Below are positions 43,517-51,058 of a stretch of DNA of 64,000 bases, piece after piece. Source of the DNA: SHVO01 sp041905795 (GTDB taxonomy: Bacteria; Pseudomonadota; Alphaproteobacteria; Rhodospirillales; Rhodospirillaceae); the NCBI GenBank assembly GCA_041905795.1, contig JAYRKL010000015.1, forward strand, positions 37,066 to 101,065, written 5' to 3'. Made by a program: the position numbers and the translations under genes. The notes beneath the pieces are model-generated. The model was given only the letters and a program-made list of their open reading frames with translations, was not told the origin of the DNA and did not search any database. Position 1 is the first letter of the stretch, and every line of letters begins with the position of its first letter.

Positions 43517-43978
43517 CTACTTGTTGACCACGCGCCAGGTGCCGTCGGCCTGCCGGCACACGGTGCCGTGGGCCGGCTCGCGCTTGCCGTCGATGACGAT
43601 GGTGGTCTGGAATTCCCGGCACGGCCCGTCGGCGGTCGGCGTGGCCGTGGGTGTAGGTAGGAGACGGCCGGGCGCGGACTTCACCGGCGGCGCGTTCCAG
43701 GTGATGCCGTTGGCGTCCGGTTTTGCCGCCGACGCAGCAGGCGTGGCGCCGGGTTTGGCCGCCGGCGGCGGCGCGGGTGTGTCCCAGATGATGCCGTTTT
43801 TGTCCGGCTGGCCTGCCGTCCCCGTGGCCGGGAGCGTCATGGTTTCCTTGGGCGCCCCCGCTTTGGCAGGCGGCGTGTCCCAGATGATGTCGTTTGGCGC
43901 AGATGAGGGTGCCGCGGCCCAACTGGATGTGGCCGCGCCGGCGGCCAGGAAGGCCGCGGCGGCGAGAAGGGGGCGCAT
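43517..43978 (-). CDS. Exported protein with WDTP repeats and surface-antigen-like tail
   Basis: 153 aa from ATG 43978, signal peptide ending AATSSWAAA. The middle is a Pro/Ala linker with three copies of a N-(D/G)-I-(I/T)-W-(D/N)-x-P motif (NDIIWDTPP, NGIIWDTPAPP, NGITWNAPPV). The C terminus CREFQTTIVIDGK..GTVCRQADGTWRVV matches the COG4520-type domain also found at 27831-28358. Function unknown. Confidence 0.72.
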   Translation of the reverse strand: MRPLLAAAAFLAAGAATSSWAAAPSSAPNDIIWDTPPAKAGAPKETMTLPATGTAGQPDKNGIIWDTPAPPPAAKPGATPAASAAKPDANGITWNAPPVKSAPGRLLPTPTATPTADGPCREFQTTIVIDGKREPAHGTVCRQADGTWRVVNK

Positions 43979-44157
43979 GGAAAAGTCCTCGGGTCCGGAA
44001 CGGGGCAGAGAACCCATTTTAACCTCCGGCCGCGCCCGGGGATAGCGGCGTCAACACCCGAAAACCGCGGGAAAAAGGCGGCGCGGCCCCGACCTCATAG
44101 GGGCTACCGGTCCGGGACATCCCTCCCCTATAGTCCGCCCATGAGGGGGACGCCCGC

Positions 44158-44916
44158 GTGAATTCCAAAGTCAAAATGTCGGAGGCGCTGTTCAAGAAAT
44201 TCGTGGGTTCGCTCGCGAGGTCGCCGCGCTATTTCTTCCTGTCGCCGCAGTGCCGGCAGATCTTCGCCATCGAGCGGTTCAACGAACGCGGCCGCGAGGT
44301 GCGCGAATATGCCGACACCTCGGCCGGCGTCATGCCCGGCACCGTCGCCCACAACCGCCTGCAGATCGACGACGGCACGTTCGCCTCGGCCGAGCGGTCG
44401 CTGCGCCTGATCAATCCCATCGCCTCCATCAGCGGCATCTTCGGGTACGAAGGCGACAAAAAGGTCCTGTCCATCGGCCCGCGCACCGAAATGGAGCTGT
44501 TTCACCTGGTGGGCGCCGGGTTCCATCCCGACAACATCGCCGCCGTGGACCTGATCTCGACCTCGCCCTGGATCGACCTGGGGGACATGCACAAGCTGCC
44601 TTATCCCGACCGGAGCTTCGACGTCGCGATCTCGAGCTGGGTGCTGGGCTACAGCGCCACTCCGCAGAAAGCCATCGACGAGATGCTGCGGGTGACCAAG
44701 GACAGGGGCGTCATCGCCATCGGCTGCACCCACAATCCCGACGCCGACACCCTGGAATACAAGACCGCCGAGGCCAAGATCCTGGGATCGCGCTTCCGTC
44801 ACGTCGACGAATACCGCGCGATGCTCGGGCCCCATCTCGACTGGGTGTATTACCAGGACGAACCGCAAGGGACGGCGCCGGGACCGGTGATCATCATCGC
44901 CCGCGTGAAACATTGA
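44158..44916 (+). CDS. Class I SAM-dependent methyltransferase
   Basis: 252 aa, GTG start with GAGGGGGA upstream. SAM-binding core: KVLSIGPRTEMEL (about 102-114), IAAVDLIS (about 128), DMHKLPYPDRSFDVAISSWVLGY (about 145-167), typical of methyltransf_11. The N-terminal 90 residues are not recognised. Substrate unknown. The next gene starts 33 bp later. Confidence 0.82.
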   Translation: MNSKVKMSEALFKKFVGSLARSPRYFFLSPQCRQIFAIERFNERGREVREYADTSAGVMPGTVAHNRLQIDDGTFASAERSLRLINPIASISGIFGYEGDKKVLSIGPRTEMELFHLVGAGFHPDNIAAVDLISTSPWIDLGDMHKLPYPDRSFDVAISSWVLGYSATPQKAIDEMLRVTKDRGVIAIGCTHNPDADTLEYKTAEAKILGSRFRHVDEYRAMLGPHLDWVYYQDEPQGTAPGPVIIIARVKH

Positions 44917-44949
44917 GTCCCTGGCATTGAGGCCGCAACAGGAACCGCC

Positions 44950-45411
44950 ATGTCGCGCTATGTGCAGAAGGTGCTCCAGCCCGGCGAGACCGTGATTCTG
45001 GAAACCAAGGTCCACTGGCTGATCTACCTGCCCGCGCTGTTCTGTTTGCTTCTGGCGGTCGCCGGCGGCGTGATCTACGTCATCGAACCGGCGGAGAAGA
45101 TCCTGGTCTATGGCCCGATCGGACTGGGATTGCTGCTGGGCGTGCCGAACGTCATCGGCGCCTGGCTCACCCGCCGGACCACCGAAATCGCGGTCACCGA
45201 CCGGCGCATGATCTACAAACGCGGGTTCATCCGCCGTCATACCATCGAGATGAACATGGAAAAGGTCGAGAGCGTCGACGTCACCCAGTCGATCCTGGGC
45301 CGCATCTTCGACTATGGCGACGTGCTGGTGCGGGGCACCGGTCACGGCCTGGAGCCGTTGCGCATGATCGAGAAACCGCTGGCGTTCAGAAGCGCCATCA
45401 TCGCCCGCTGA
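44950..45411 (+). CDS. PH domain (bPH2, YdbS-like) membrane protein
   Basis: 153 aa. Two membrane helices (about 26-45 and 52-70), then TTEIAVTDRRMIYKRGFIRRHTIEMNMEKVESVDVTQSILGRIFDYGDVLVRGTG, the bacterial PH-like domain with its conserved D-R-R and SILGRI. Family members are small inner-membrane proteins of unknown function. Confidence 0.88.
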   Translation: MSRYVQKVLQPGETVILETKVHWLIYLPALFCLLLAVAGGVIYVIEPAEKILVYGPIGLGLLLGVPNVIGAWLTRRTTEIAVTDRRMIYKRGFIRRHTIEMNMEKVESVDVTQSILGRIFDYGDVLVRGTGHGLEPLRMIEKPLAFRSAIIAR

Positions 45412-45556
45412 GGCGCGCGGCGCGCGCGACGCTCCCGTTCCCCGCCCCAACCGCCGTTCCCGGTGTGCGCGCGGGAGCACAGCGTATTGCGCGTTTCCCG
45501 GGGACAGACCCGTCCGCGGCGCTCGCGCCAATTGGCCTTATCCTTAACGTCGGGGG

Positions 45557-45871
45557 ATGCATCCCAGCCTCATCCCTGGCGCCCCGCGCGATCATCTCGA
45601 ACGCCGCTTTGACGGTCCGATCCCGCCGCAGTTGCTAGCAACCGGCACCGAACGGGACCACATGATCGATCACCACCGGGCGATGATCCGGTTCAGCGGC
45701 ATTCGGATCGCGGACTTCACCGCCTCCCTCGCCCGGCTGAAGACGGCGCCGCCGGCCCCGGGCCTGGAGGACTGGATCGCCCGCACCGAGGCCGCTATCT
45801 GCGACCATGAATGCGAAAAGCGGCGGCACGAAGAATACTTGGCCGCCTTGCTTGCGCAGCGCAGCCCCTAG
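45557..45871 (+). CDS. 104-aa hypothetical protein
   Basis: Starts at ATG 45557 directly after GGGGG, so the ribosome site is too close; ATG 45662 would give a 69-aa version. Largely helical and charged; no domain recognised. HMIDHHRAMIRF and CDHECEKRRHEEYL contain several His and Cys. Codon use fits real coding sequence. Confidence 0.55.
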   Translation: MHPSLIPGAPRDHLERRFDGPIPPQLLATGTERDHMIDHHRAMIRFSGIRIADFTASLARLKTAPPAPGLEDWIARTEAAICDHECEKRRHEEYLAALLAQRSP

Positions 45872-45889
45872 GCGCGGAAGCCCTGAGAC

Positions 45890-46411
45890 TTACGAGCCGG
45901 GACCGTTGGCGGCGGGGGCGTTGCCGAACACCGCGTGATGCACGCGGTCGCCGGGCTTGATGCCCATTTTCTGCGCGGCGCCCCCCACCAGCTCCAGCAC
46001 CGCGCGCACCGGCTGGCGCGGGCCGATCGGGGCTTCGGAATGCGGGACCGCATTATCCTTGATGGCCTCGATCACGCCGTTGTCGCGGATGAAGATCATA
46101 TCCAGGGGGATGAAGGTGTTGCGCATCCAGAACGCCGCGCGCCGTTCCTCGTGGAAATCGAAGATCATGCCGTGATCCTCGGCCATGGCGTTGCGGTGCA
46201 TGAGCCCGATCTCCTGCTCCTTCGCCGTCGCCGCCAGCTCGACGGTGAATTTCAGGGTCTTGCCGGCCGCGTCGATGGTGAGCGGAGAGGTCGGCAGGGA
46301 TTGCGCCTTGGCGGGGTTGAGCGGCTCGAACGGCCTCTGTGTCTGGGCGAGAACGGGAGCGGCCAGCGCCAGGCCCAGCACCAGCAGATAGACTTTGAGC
46401 TTCACGGTCAT
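45890..46411 (-). CDS. DUF192 family periplasmic protein
   Basis: 173 aa. Signal peptide ends APVLAQ. DUF192 core: EQEIGLMHRNAM (about 66-77), GMIFDFHEERRAAFWMRNTFIPLDMIFI (about 82-109) and VLELVGGAAQKMGIKPGD. Function of the family is unresolved; it occurs widely in Proteobacteria and archaea. Start overlaps the nhaA stop by 4 bp. Confidence 0.93.
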   Translation of the reverse strand: MTVKLKVYLLVLGLALAAPVLAQTQRPFEPLNPAKAQSLPTSPLTIDAAGKTLKFTVELAATAKEQEIGLMHRNAMAEDHGMIFDFHEERRAAFWMRNTFIPLDMIFIRDNGVIEAIKDNAVPHSEAPIGPRQPVRAVLELVGGAAQKMGIKPGDRVHHAVFGNAPAANGPGS

Positions 46412-47601
46412 GGTGTCTCTCCCGCTCCTTCCGCTTTTCCCGGGCCGGCCAAGCGCAGCACACTATAGCCCGCCAGCGCCGAGAGCAGGGACCCGAGCAG
46501 CACGCCGATTTTCACGTCGTCCATCATCCGGGTGCTGGGGAAAGCCAGGCCGCCGATGAACAGGCTCATGGTGAAGCCGATGCCGCACAGCAGCGCCGTG
46601 CCGTAAACCTGCGTCCAGGTGGCGCCGGACGGGCGCACCGCGAGGCCGAGGCCGACCGCGGCGCGGGCGCCGGCGAAGATCCCGATCTGCTTGCCCAGGA
46701 ACAACCCCGCGGCAACCGCCAGCGGCAGCGGCGTCAGCGCCTGGGCCGGCGCAAGGCCGGCGAAGGACACGCCGGCATTGGCGAAGCCGAACAGCGGCAC
46801 GATCATAAACCCGACCCAGGGCGCAAGCGCCCGTTCCAGACGGTGGGCGGGCGTGTTCTCGCCGCCCGGTTCCATGGCCGCGCCATGGATCGGCAGGGCG
46901 AACGCCGTCAGCACGCCGGCGATGGTGGCGTGGACGCCCGACAGGAACACCGCGATCCACAACAGCACGGCCAGGAAGATATAGGGCCACAGCCGGCGCA
47001 CGCCGACGCGGTTGAGCACGAACATCAGCGCCAGCAAAGCCGCAGCCGCGGCCAGGGCAGAGCCGGAGATGCCGCCGGCGTAGAACAGGGCGATGATGGC
47101 CACCGCGCCCATGTCATCGGCGATGGCGACGGTGGTGAGGAACAGCTTGAGCGACACCGGCGCCCGCTTGCCCAGGAGCGCGATGACCCCGATCGCGAAA
47201 GCGATGTCGGTGGCCGACGGAATCGCCCACCCCCGCGCCAGCACCGCGTCGCCGCCGGTGATGGCCAGGAACACCAGTGCCGGCACGGCCATGCCCGCCG
47301 CCGCCGCGATCAGCGGCAACGCGCGTTGGCCCTTGTGGGACATGTGGCCGTGGGTGAACTCGCGTTTGATCTCGAGGCCTACCACCAGGAAGAACACCGC
47401 CATGGCGGCGTCGTTGATCCAATGCAGCAGCGAAAGCGGCCCGATATAGGTGTCGAGCGCCAGGAAATACGCCGGCCCCCATGGACTGTTGGCGACCACG
47501 AGCGCCAGCGCCGCCGCCGCCATCAAGAGGATGCCGCCGGCGGCCTCGCTGGCCAGGAATCGATGCAGGATGGAGGGATGCTTCAATGAAGATGCTTTCA
47601 A
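46408..47601 (-). CDS. nhaA: Na+/H+ antiporter NhaA
   Basis: 397 aa, 12 membrane helices. NhaA marks: SPWGPAYFLALDTYIGPLSLLHWINDAAMAVFFLVVGLEIKREF, then ATDIAFAIGVIALLG with the Asp pair (VAIADDMGAVAII) that binds sodium. Exchanges Na+ for H+ at high pH. The start is a TTG at 47601 with only a weak ribosome site; TTG 47586 is the alternative. Coupled to the DUF192 gene downstream. Confidence 0.93.
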   Translation of the reverse strand: MKASSLKHPSILHRFLASEAAGGILLMAAAALALVVANSPWGPAYFLALDTYIGPLSLLHWINDAAMAVFFLVVGLEIKREFTHGHMSHKGQRALPLIAAAAGMAVPALVFLAITGGDAVLARGWAIPSATDIAFAIGVIALLGKRAPVSLKLFLTTVAIADDMGAVAIIALFYAGGISGSALAAAAALLALMFVLNRVGVRRLWPYIFLAVLLWIAVFLSGVHATIAGVLTAFALPIHGAAMEPGGENTPAHRLERALAPWVGFMIVPLFGFANAGVSFAGLAPAQALTPLPLAVAAGLFLGKQIGIFAGARAAVGLGLAVRPSGATWTQVYGTALLCGIGFTMSLFIGGLAFPSTRMMDDVKIGVLLGSLLSALAGYSVLRLAGPGKAEGAGETP

Positions 47602-47610
47602 TCGGCCCGC

Positions 47611-48198
47611 TCAATCGACGCGCTTGGGCATCCAGCGGGTGGCGCTCACCGGCTTGCCCGAATGATTGCGCAGGACCTTGGGCCGCAGGACTTTCTCGGC
47701 CGTCGGCGCGCCGCTGGGCGTGGGTCCACCCATGCCGGCCGCGGCGCCCGTGCCCTTTTTCCGCACCAGGCCGTCGGTGGCGTAGAAGTCCACCATGGTC
47801 TCGAAGGCGATCTCGGCGCCGGGCCCTACCGACAACGCATCCAGGTACGGCGCGTGGCGCTTGACGAGCTTGGTCAGGTGATCGGGCGAATGGGCGCCGA
47901 ACTGGCGCCAGACGGAGTCCAGGATATGCCGCGGCAGTTCATCCACCAGGCCGAGATCCACCGCCGGGCGGCCGCGCGCGAAGGCCTTGAACAGGGTGGG
48001 TTCGATGGGCCCGTCCTCGGTGGCGACAAAGGTGGCGGGCATGAGCTTGGCGCCGCCCTGCAGCACGCCGAAATAGGCCTGGGCCAGGAACAGCAGCCGC
48101 TGCAGCTTCTGCGGCTGCAGGTACTCGCCGTCGCTCTGGGCCCGGTCGAGGAACCAGAAAGCGACTTCAAAGCCCGAGGCAACGGCCGGTGGACGCAA
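47611..48198 (-). CDS. Panacea/SocA-domain (DUF4065-like) protein
   Basis: 195 aa from TTG 48198, with GGAG spaced 6 bp. The N terminus holds the Panacea/SocA pattern: FWFLDRAQSDGEYLQPQKLQRLLFLAQAYFGVL (about 15-47), PATFVATEDGPIEPTLFKAFARG. The tail (about 150-195) is basic and disordered. SocA is an antitoxin and ClpXP adaptor in Caulobacter; here no SocB-like toxin is next door, so the role may differ. Followed by nhaA after 9 bp. Confidence 0.8.
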   Translation of the reverse strand: MRPPAVASGFEVAFWFLDRAQSDGEYLQPQKLQRLLFLAQAYFGVLQGGAKLMPATFVATEDGPIEPTLFKAFARGRPAVDLGLVDELPRHILDSVWRQFGAHSPDHLTKLVKRHAPYLDALSVGPGAEIAFETMVDFYATDGLVRKKGTGAAAGMGGPTPSGAPTAEKVLRPKVLRNHSGKPVSATRWMPKRVD

Positions 48199-48286
48199 CG
48201 CTCACTCCACGCAAACTGCAAGTAGGCAAACTGAAAGCGCCGCCAGAGTATGGTCTCCAGCGTGCAGCGCCAATATGGCTTTGAAG

Positions 48287-48336
48287 GGTCTAGAGTCTCG
48301 TGCGTGATTTAAGAATCACGCACGAGACTCTAGACC
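48287..48336. repeat. 23-bp perfect palindrome
   Basis: Arms 48287-48309 and 48314-48336 (begins GGTCTAGAGTCTCGTG) with loop TAAG. A perfect long stem of this kind is typical of dispersed REP-like elements. It also could act as a bidirectional terminator for the gene ending at 48394. Confidence 0.85.
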
Positions 48337-48347
48337 ATTGTTTGGTC

Positions 48348-48397
48348 GCATCGTTTCTGCGGAAAACCGGTATCCACTTTTCCGCACGATGCTCTAG
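48348..48397. repeat. Second palindrome of a REP-like unit
   Basis: Nested stems GCATCGT / ACGATGC (48348-48354, 48386-48392) and GCGGAAAA / TTTTCCGC (48359-48366, 48378-48385) around an internal CCGG. The pattern resembles the common intergenic palindromes of alphaproteobacteria. Overlaps the stop codon of the gene at 48394-48810. Confidence 0.75.
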
Positions 48398-48810
48398 CTC
48401 GCCGGAGCGTAGCTGACGCCGATGTCGGTGACCGCTTCGGCCACGCCCATGAGCGACTGGTTGAATTCATAAATCCGGATCGACCGCTCGGCGTCGCCGG
48501 CGCCGAAACCAAGATCGCCGCGGGCGGCCAGGGCCGCCTGTTCTTTCATGATGGTGGCGCCCACTTCCCGGCTCACCAGCACGCCGCCGAAGCTGACGAC
48601 ATGGTCCTGGTAGGGGCGGTAGCGCTGACGGCGGCGCGGTGTTTCAAAGCTGTCGGCTTCGTCGTCATAGCGCGGATGGTCATAGCTGGACGGCGCGAAC
48701 GCCCCCGCCATGGGATCCACATACTCGCTGGACGAGGCCACCGGGACGCGCGGCTGCATCACCCGCGTCGTCGTGCCGACGATGCCGGTATTGGCGACCT
48801 GGGCGGTCAT
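48394..48810 (-). CDS. Hypothetical protein behind a CtrA box
   Basis: 138 aa from ATG 48810, GGGGGCATC upstream. Soluble, no signal peptide. N-terminal 70 residues are disordered and rich in Ser/Tyr/Asp/Arg; the C-terminal half (VVSFGGVLVSREVGATIMKEQAALAARGDL..RSIRIYEFNQSLMGVAEAV) is helical. I recognise no family. A CtrA-type box lies 129 bp upstream, and the SOS-linked small gene is the next gene upstream on the same strand. Confidence 0.72.
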   Translation of the reverse strand: MTAQVANTGIVGTTTRVMQPRVPVASSSEYVDPMAGAFAPSSYDHPRYDDEADSFETPRRRQRYRPYQDHVVSFGGVLVSREVGATIMKEQAALAARGDLGFGAGDAERSIRIYEFNQSLMGVAEAVTDIGVSYAPAS

Positions 48811-48938
48811 GATGCCCCCAGAGTCAGGTGACCAATGACGCGTGTGATGTTCTTCACAAATTCTTTATAGGGCGGCACCCCGGCCGCGTCAAACAGCAAG
48901 CCGTCTTCAACCGCAAAAATTTGTGGTTTATCAAATCA

Positions 48939-48954
48939 TTAACGAGAGGTTAAC
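48939..48954. promoter_or_regulatory. CtrA-type box TTAA-N7-TTAAC
   Basis: TTAACGAGAGGTTAAC matches the full CtrA consensus exactly. It lies between the SidA-like gene (stop at 48968) and the 48394-48810 gene, which is the likely target, though the box is 129 bp from that start. Confidence 0.75.
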
Positions 48955-48967
48955 GATGTGAGTCCGC

Positions 48968-49066
48968 TCAGGTCTGGAGCGCCGCGGCGACGATGGACCA
49001 CAGGTAAATGGTCACGAACAGACCGATCAGGCCGGAGGCTTCCTTGAGGTAAGCAGTTGCGCTCAT
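48968..49066 (-). CDS. 32-aa single-pass membrane peptide, SOS-linked (SidA-like candidate)
   Basis: ATG 49066 with CAGGGA 9 bp upstream; TGA at 48968. The peptide starts MSATAYLKEASGL; residues about 11-30 (GLIGLFVTIYLWSIVAAAL) form one membrane helix with an N-in/C-out-like polar end. Two LexA-type boxes lie 37-79 bp upstream. Caulobacter SidA is a 29-aa LexA-controlled membrane peptide that blocks the divisome (FtsW/FtsN). Size, topology and control all match; sequence identity to SidA was not compared. Confidence 0.72.
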   Translation of the reverse strand: MSATAYLKEASGLIGLFVTIYLWSIVAAALQT

Positions 49067-49102
49067 ATGTATATTCCCTGTTTCTAATCTACGCGTTTTT
49101 AA

Positions 49103-49145
49103 GTTCTCTTTTTGTTCTATCGGCAGAATAGAACAAAAAAAGAAC
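49103..49145. promoter_or_regulatory. Two opposed LexA/SOS boxes
   Basis: GTTC-TCTTTTT-GTTC at 49103-49117 and its mirror GAAC-AAAAAAA-GAAC at 49131-49145. Each is an exact GTTC-N7-GTTC alphaproteobacterial LexA site. The two are joined by a perfect 12-bp inverted repeat (49109-49120 / 49128-49139). They lie between the divergent 32-aa gene and dusA. Confidence 0.85.
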
Positions 49146-49160
49146 ATGCGTCAAGAGGAG

Positions 49161-49169
49161 TTATCCACA
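49161..49169. promoter_or_regulatory. DnaA-box consensus TTATCCACA
   Basis: Exact 9/9 match to the R1-type DnaA box, 78 bp upstream of dusA and 16 bp from the LexA pair. A single box may be chance, but the cluster of cell-cycle motifs makes it worth noting. Confidence 0.5.
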
Positions 49170-49246
49170 GGACCTTGCCTTTTCACTCTGCTTTTTCCGG
49201 ACACGTCTGGACAGGGTGGGGGCCGGGCACGTAGGGACAACAACCC

Positions 49247-50305
49247 ATGACCACCCTTTCCGCTCCCCTTTCCGCCCACCTTTCCGCTCATAGGCAGACC
49301 CACCGTTTCAGCGTGGCGCCGATGATGGACTGCACCGACCGGCATTACCGGTTCCTGGCGCGGCTCATCAGCCGGCGCACGCGGCTTTATACGGAAATGG
49401 TGACCGCGGTCGCGCTGGTGCGCGGCAAGGACCCCGCCCGGTTCCTGGGCTTCGACGGCGACCAGTCCCCCCTCACTCTCCAGCTTGGTGGCAGCGACCC
49501 GGCGGAACTGGCCCAGGCGGCGCGCATGGCCGAGGACTTCGGCTACGACGAGATCAACCTCAACGTCGGCTGTCCCAGCGACCGGGTGACTTCGGGCCGG
49601 TTCGGGGCCTGCCTCATGGCGGAACCCGGCCTGGTGGCGGAGTGCATCGGCGCCATGATCGCCGCGGTGAAGATTCCGGTGACCGTGAAAACCCGCACCG
49701 GCATCGCCACCAAGGCCGAACGCCATATCGAGAAGCCCGACATGCTCGATCCCCTGGTGAAAGCCGTCGCCGCCGCCGGCTGCGGCACCTTCATCATCCA
49801 TGCGCGCAAGGCCTGGCTCGAAGGCCTGTCGCCCAAGGAGAACCGCGAGATCCCGCCGCTGGATTACGCGCGGGTCCATCGCCTGAAAGCCGATCACCCC
49901 GGCCTCTGCATCATCCTCAACGGCGGACTCAAGAGCCTGGCCGCGGCGCAGGACGCCGGCGCCGGCCTCGACGGCGTGATGCTGGGCCGCGCCGCCTATG
50001 AGCAGCCCGCCATGCTGGCCGCGGTCGACGCCGTGTTCTACGGCGACACCGCCGCCGCCCCCTCGCGTGCCGCGGTGGTGGAGGCCTATGCCGGCTATTG
50101 CGCTGGATATCTCGCCCCTCATGGACCGCGAGGGGGCCTGCGCCCCAGCGCCCTTTACCGTCACCTCTCGGGCCTGTTCCACGGCGGCCTCGGCGCCCGC
50201 CGCTGGCGCCAGCAGGTATCCAAGGCCTGCCAGGGCGAGATCGGCGGCACCGATCTCGTGACCCTCGCCCGGGCCCTGGACCGGCCGGAAGCCCTTGCCG
50301 CATAA
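49247..50305 (+). CDS. dusA: tRNA-dihydrouridine synthase A
   Basis: 352 aa. FMN-binding TIM barrel: FSVAPMMDCTDRHYRFLARLISRRTRLYTEMV, catalytic Cys109 in LNVGCPSDRV, KTRTGI, then NGGLKSLAAAQ. Modifies U20/U20a in tRNA D-loops. The first 18 residues contain a triple LSA/LSAH-type repeat from a CCTTTCCGC DNA repeat near 49257-49285, so the real start could be slightly downstream. Divergent from the SidA-like gene. No prophage occupies this known integration target. Confidence 0.93.
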   Translation: MTTLSAPLSAHLSAHRQTHRFSVAPMMDCTDRHYRFLARLISRRTRLYTEMVTAVALVRGKDPARFLGFDGDQSPLTLQLGGSDPAELAQAARMAEDFGYDEINLNVGCPSDRVTSGRFGACLMAEPGLVAECIGAMIAAVKIPVTVKTRTGIATKAERHIEKPDMLDPLVKAVAAAGCGTFIIHARKAWLEGLSPKENREIPPLDYARVHRLKADHPGLCIILNGGLKSLAAAQDAGAGLDGVMLGRAAYEQPAMLAAVDAVFYGDTAAAPSRAAVVEAYAGYCAGYLAPHGPRGGLRPSALYRHLSGLFHGGLGARRWRQQVSKACQGEIGGTDLVTLARALDRPEALAA

Positions 50306-50383
50306 ATCGTTATATGCGACTCACTTTGTAACCGGGGACGTGACACACCGACGCGCGCCCCGCCGCCAGAGTCCGGATCGCCG

Positions 50384-51058
50384 ATGACGCCGCGCTACGC
50401 CATCTATTACTCGCCAGACCCGGGCAGCCCTTTGGCGGCGTTTGCCCAGGCGTGGTGCGGTCCAGGGTCCCAGCTGACGTCCGCCCTCGACCGTCCTTAT
50501 ATCGACCGGATCACCGCCAATACCCGGCGCTACGGCTTCCACGGCACCCTGAAGCCGCCGTTCGAACTGAACCCGGTCCTGTCGCTCGACGGCCTGATGG
50601 AGGCGGCGCGCCTGTTCGCCCGCACCGTGGCGCCTGTGGAATTGCCGCCCCTGGAACTCGCGGTCATCGGCAAGTTCATCGCCCTCACGCCCACCCATGA
50701 GTCCGAGGCCCTGGAGAAGCTGGCGGCCGCCTGTGTGCGCGCCTTCGAGGCGTTCCGCGTGCCCATGACCGCCGAACAGTTCGCCCAGTACAAGCTCAAC
50801 AAGCTCACGGTCCACCAGGAGCAGATGCTGAAGCACTGGGGATATCCGTATGTGATGGAAGAGTTTCGTTTCCACATGTCGGTGACCGACAGGATCGAGG
50901 ACGAAGCCGAACGCCTGCGCGTGATGGCCGAACTCGCCAGGATCGCGGCCCCCGTCATCGGCAAGCCGCTGGTCGTGCGCGCCCTCACCGTGTTCCACCA
51001 GCCCGGCAGCGACGAGCCCATGGTGCCGGTCGAACGCATCCCTTTCGGCCGTGGCTGA
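50384..51058 (+). CDS. DUF1045, 2H phosphoesterase-like protein
   Basis: 224 aa. The two catalytic H-x-T/S motifs of the 2H superfamily are visible: HGT at His53-Thr55 (RRYGFHGTLKPPF) and HMS at His164-Ser166 (FRFHMSVTDRI). DUF1045 proteins are often linked to phosphonate (phn) operons, but no phn genes are nearby. Likely cyclic-nucleotide or RNA 2',3'-phosphoester chemistry. Ends 8 bp into the following gene. Confidence 0.87.
   Translation: MTPRYAIYYSPDPGSPLAAFAQAWCGPGSQLTSALDRPYIDRITANTRRYGFHGTLKPPFELNPVLSLDGLMEAARLFARTVAPVELPPLELAVIGKFIALTPTHESEALEKLAAACVRAFEAFRVPMTAEQFAQYKLNKLTVHQEQMLKHWGYPYVMEEFRFHMSVTDRIEDEAERLRVMAELARIAAPVIGKPLVVRALTVFHQPGSDEPMVPVERIPFGRG

Noticed and set aside
49247..50305. 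dusA as a possible prophage or integrative element attachment site
   Set aside because: dusA is a known integration target, but no integrase, att repeat or phage gene was found next to it.
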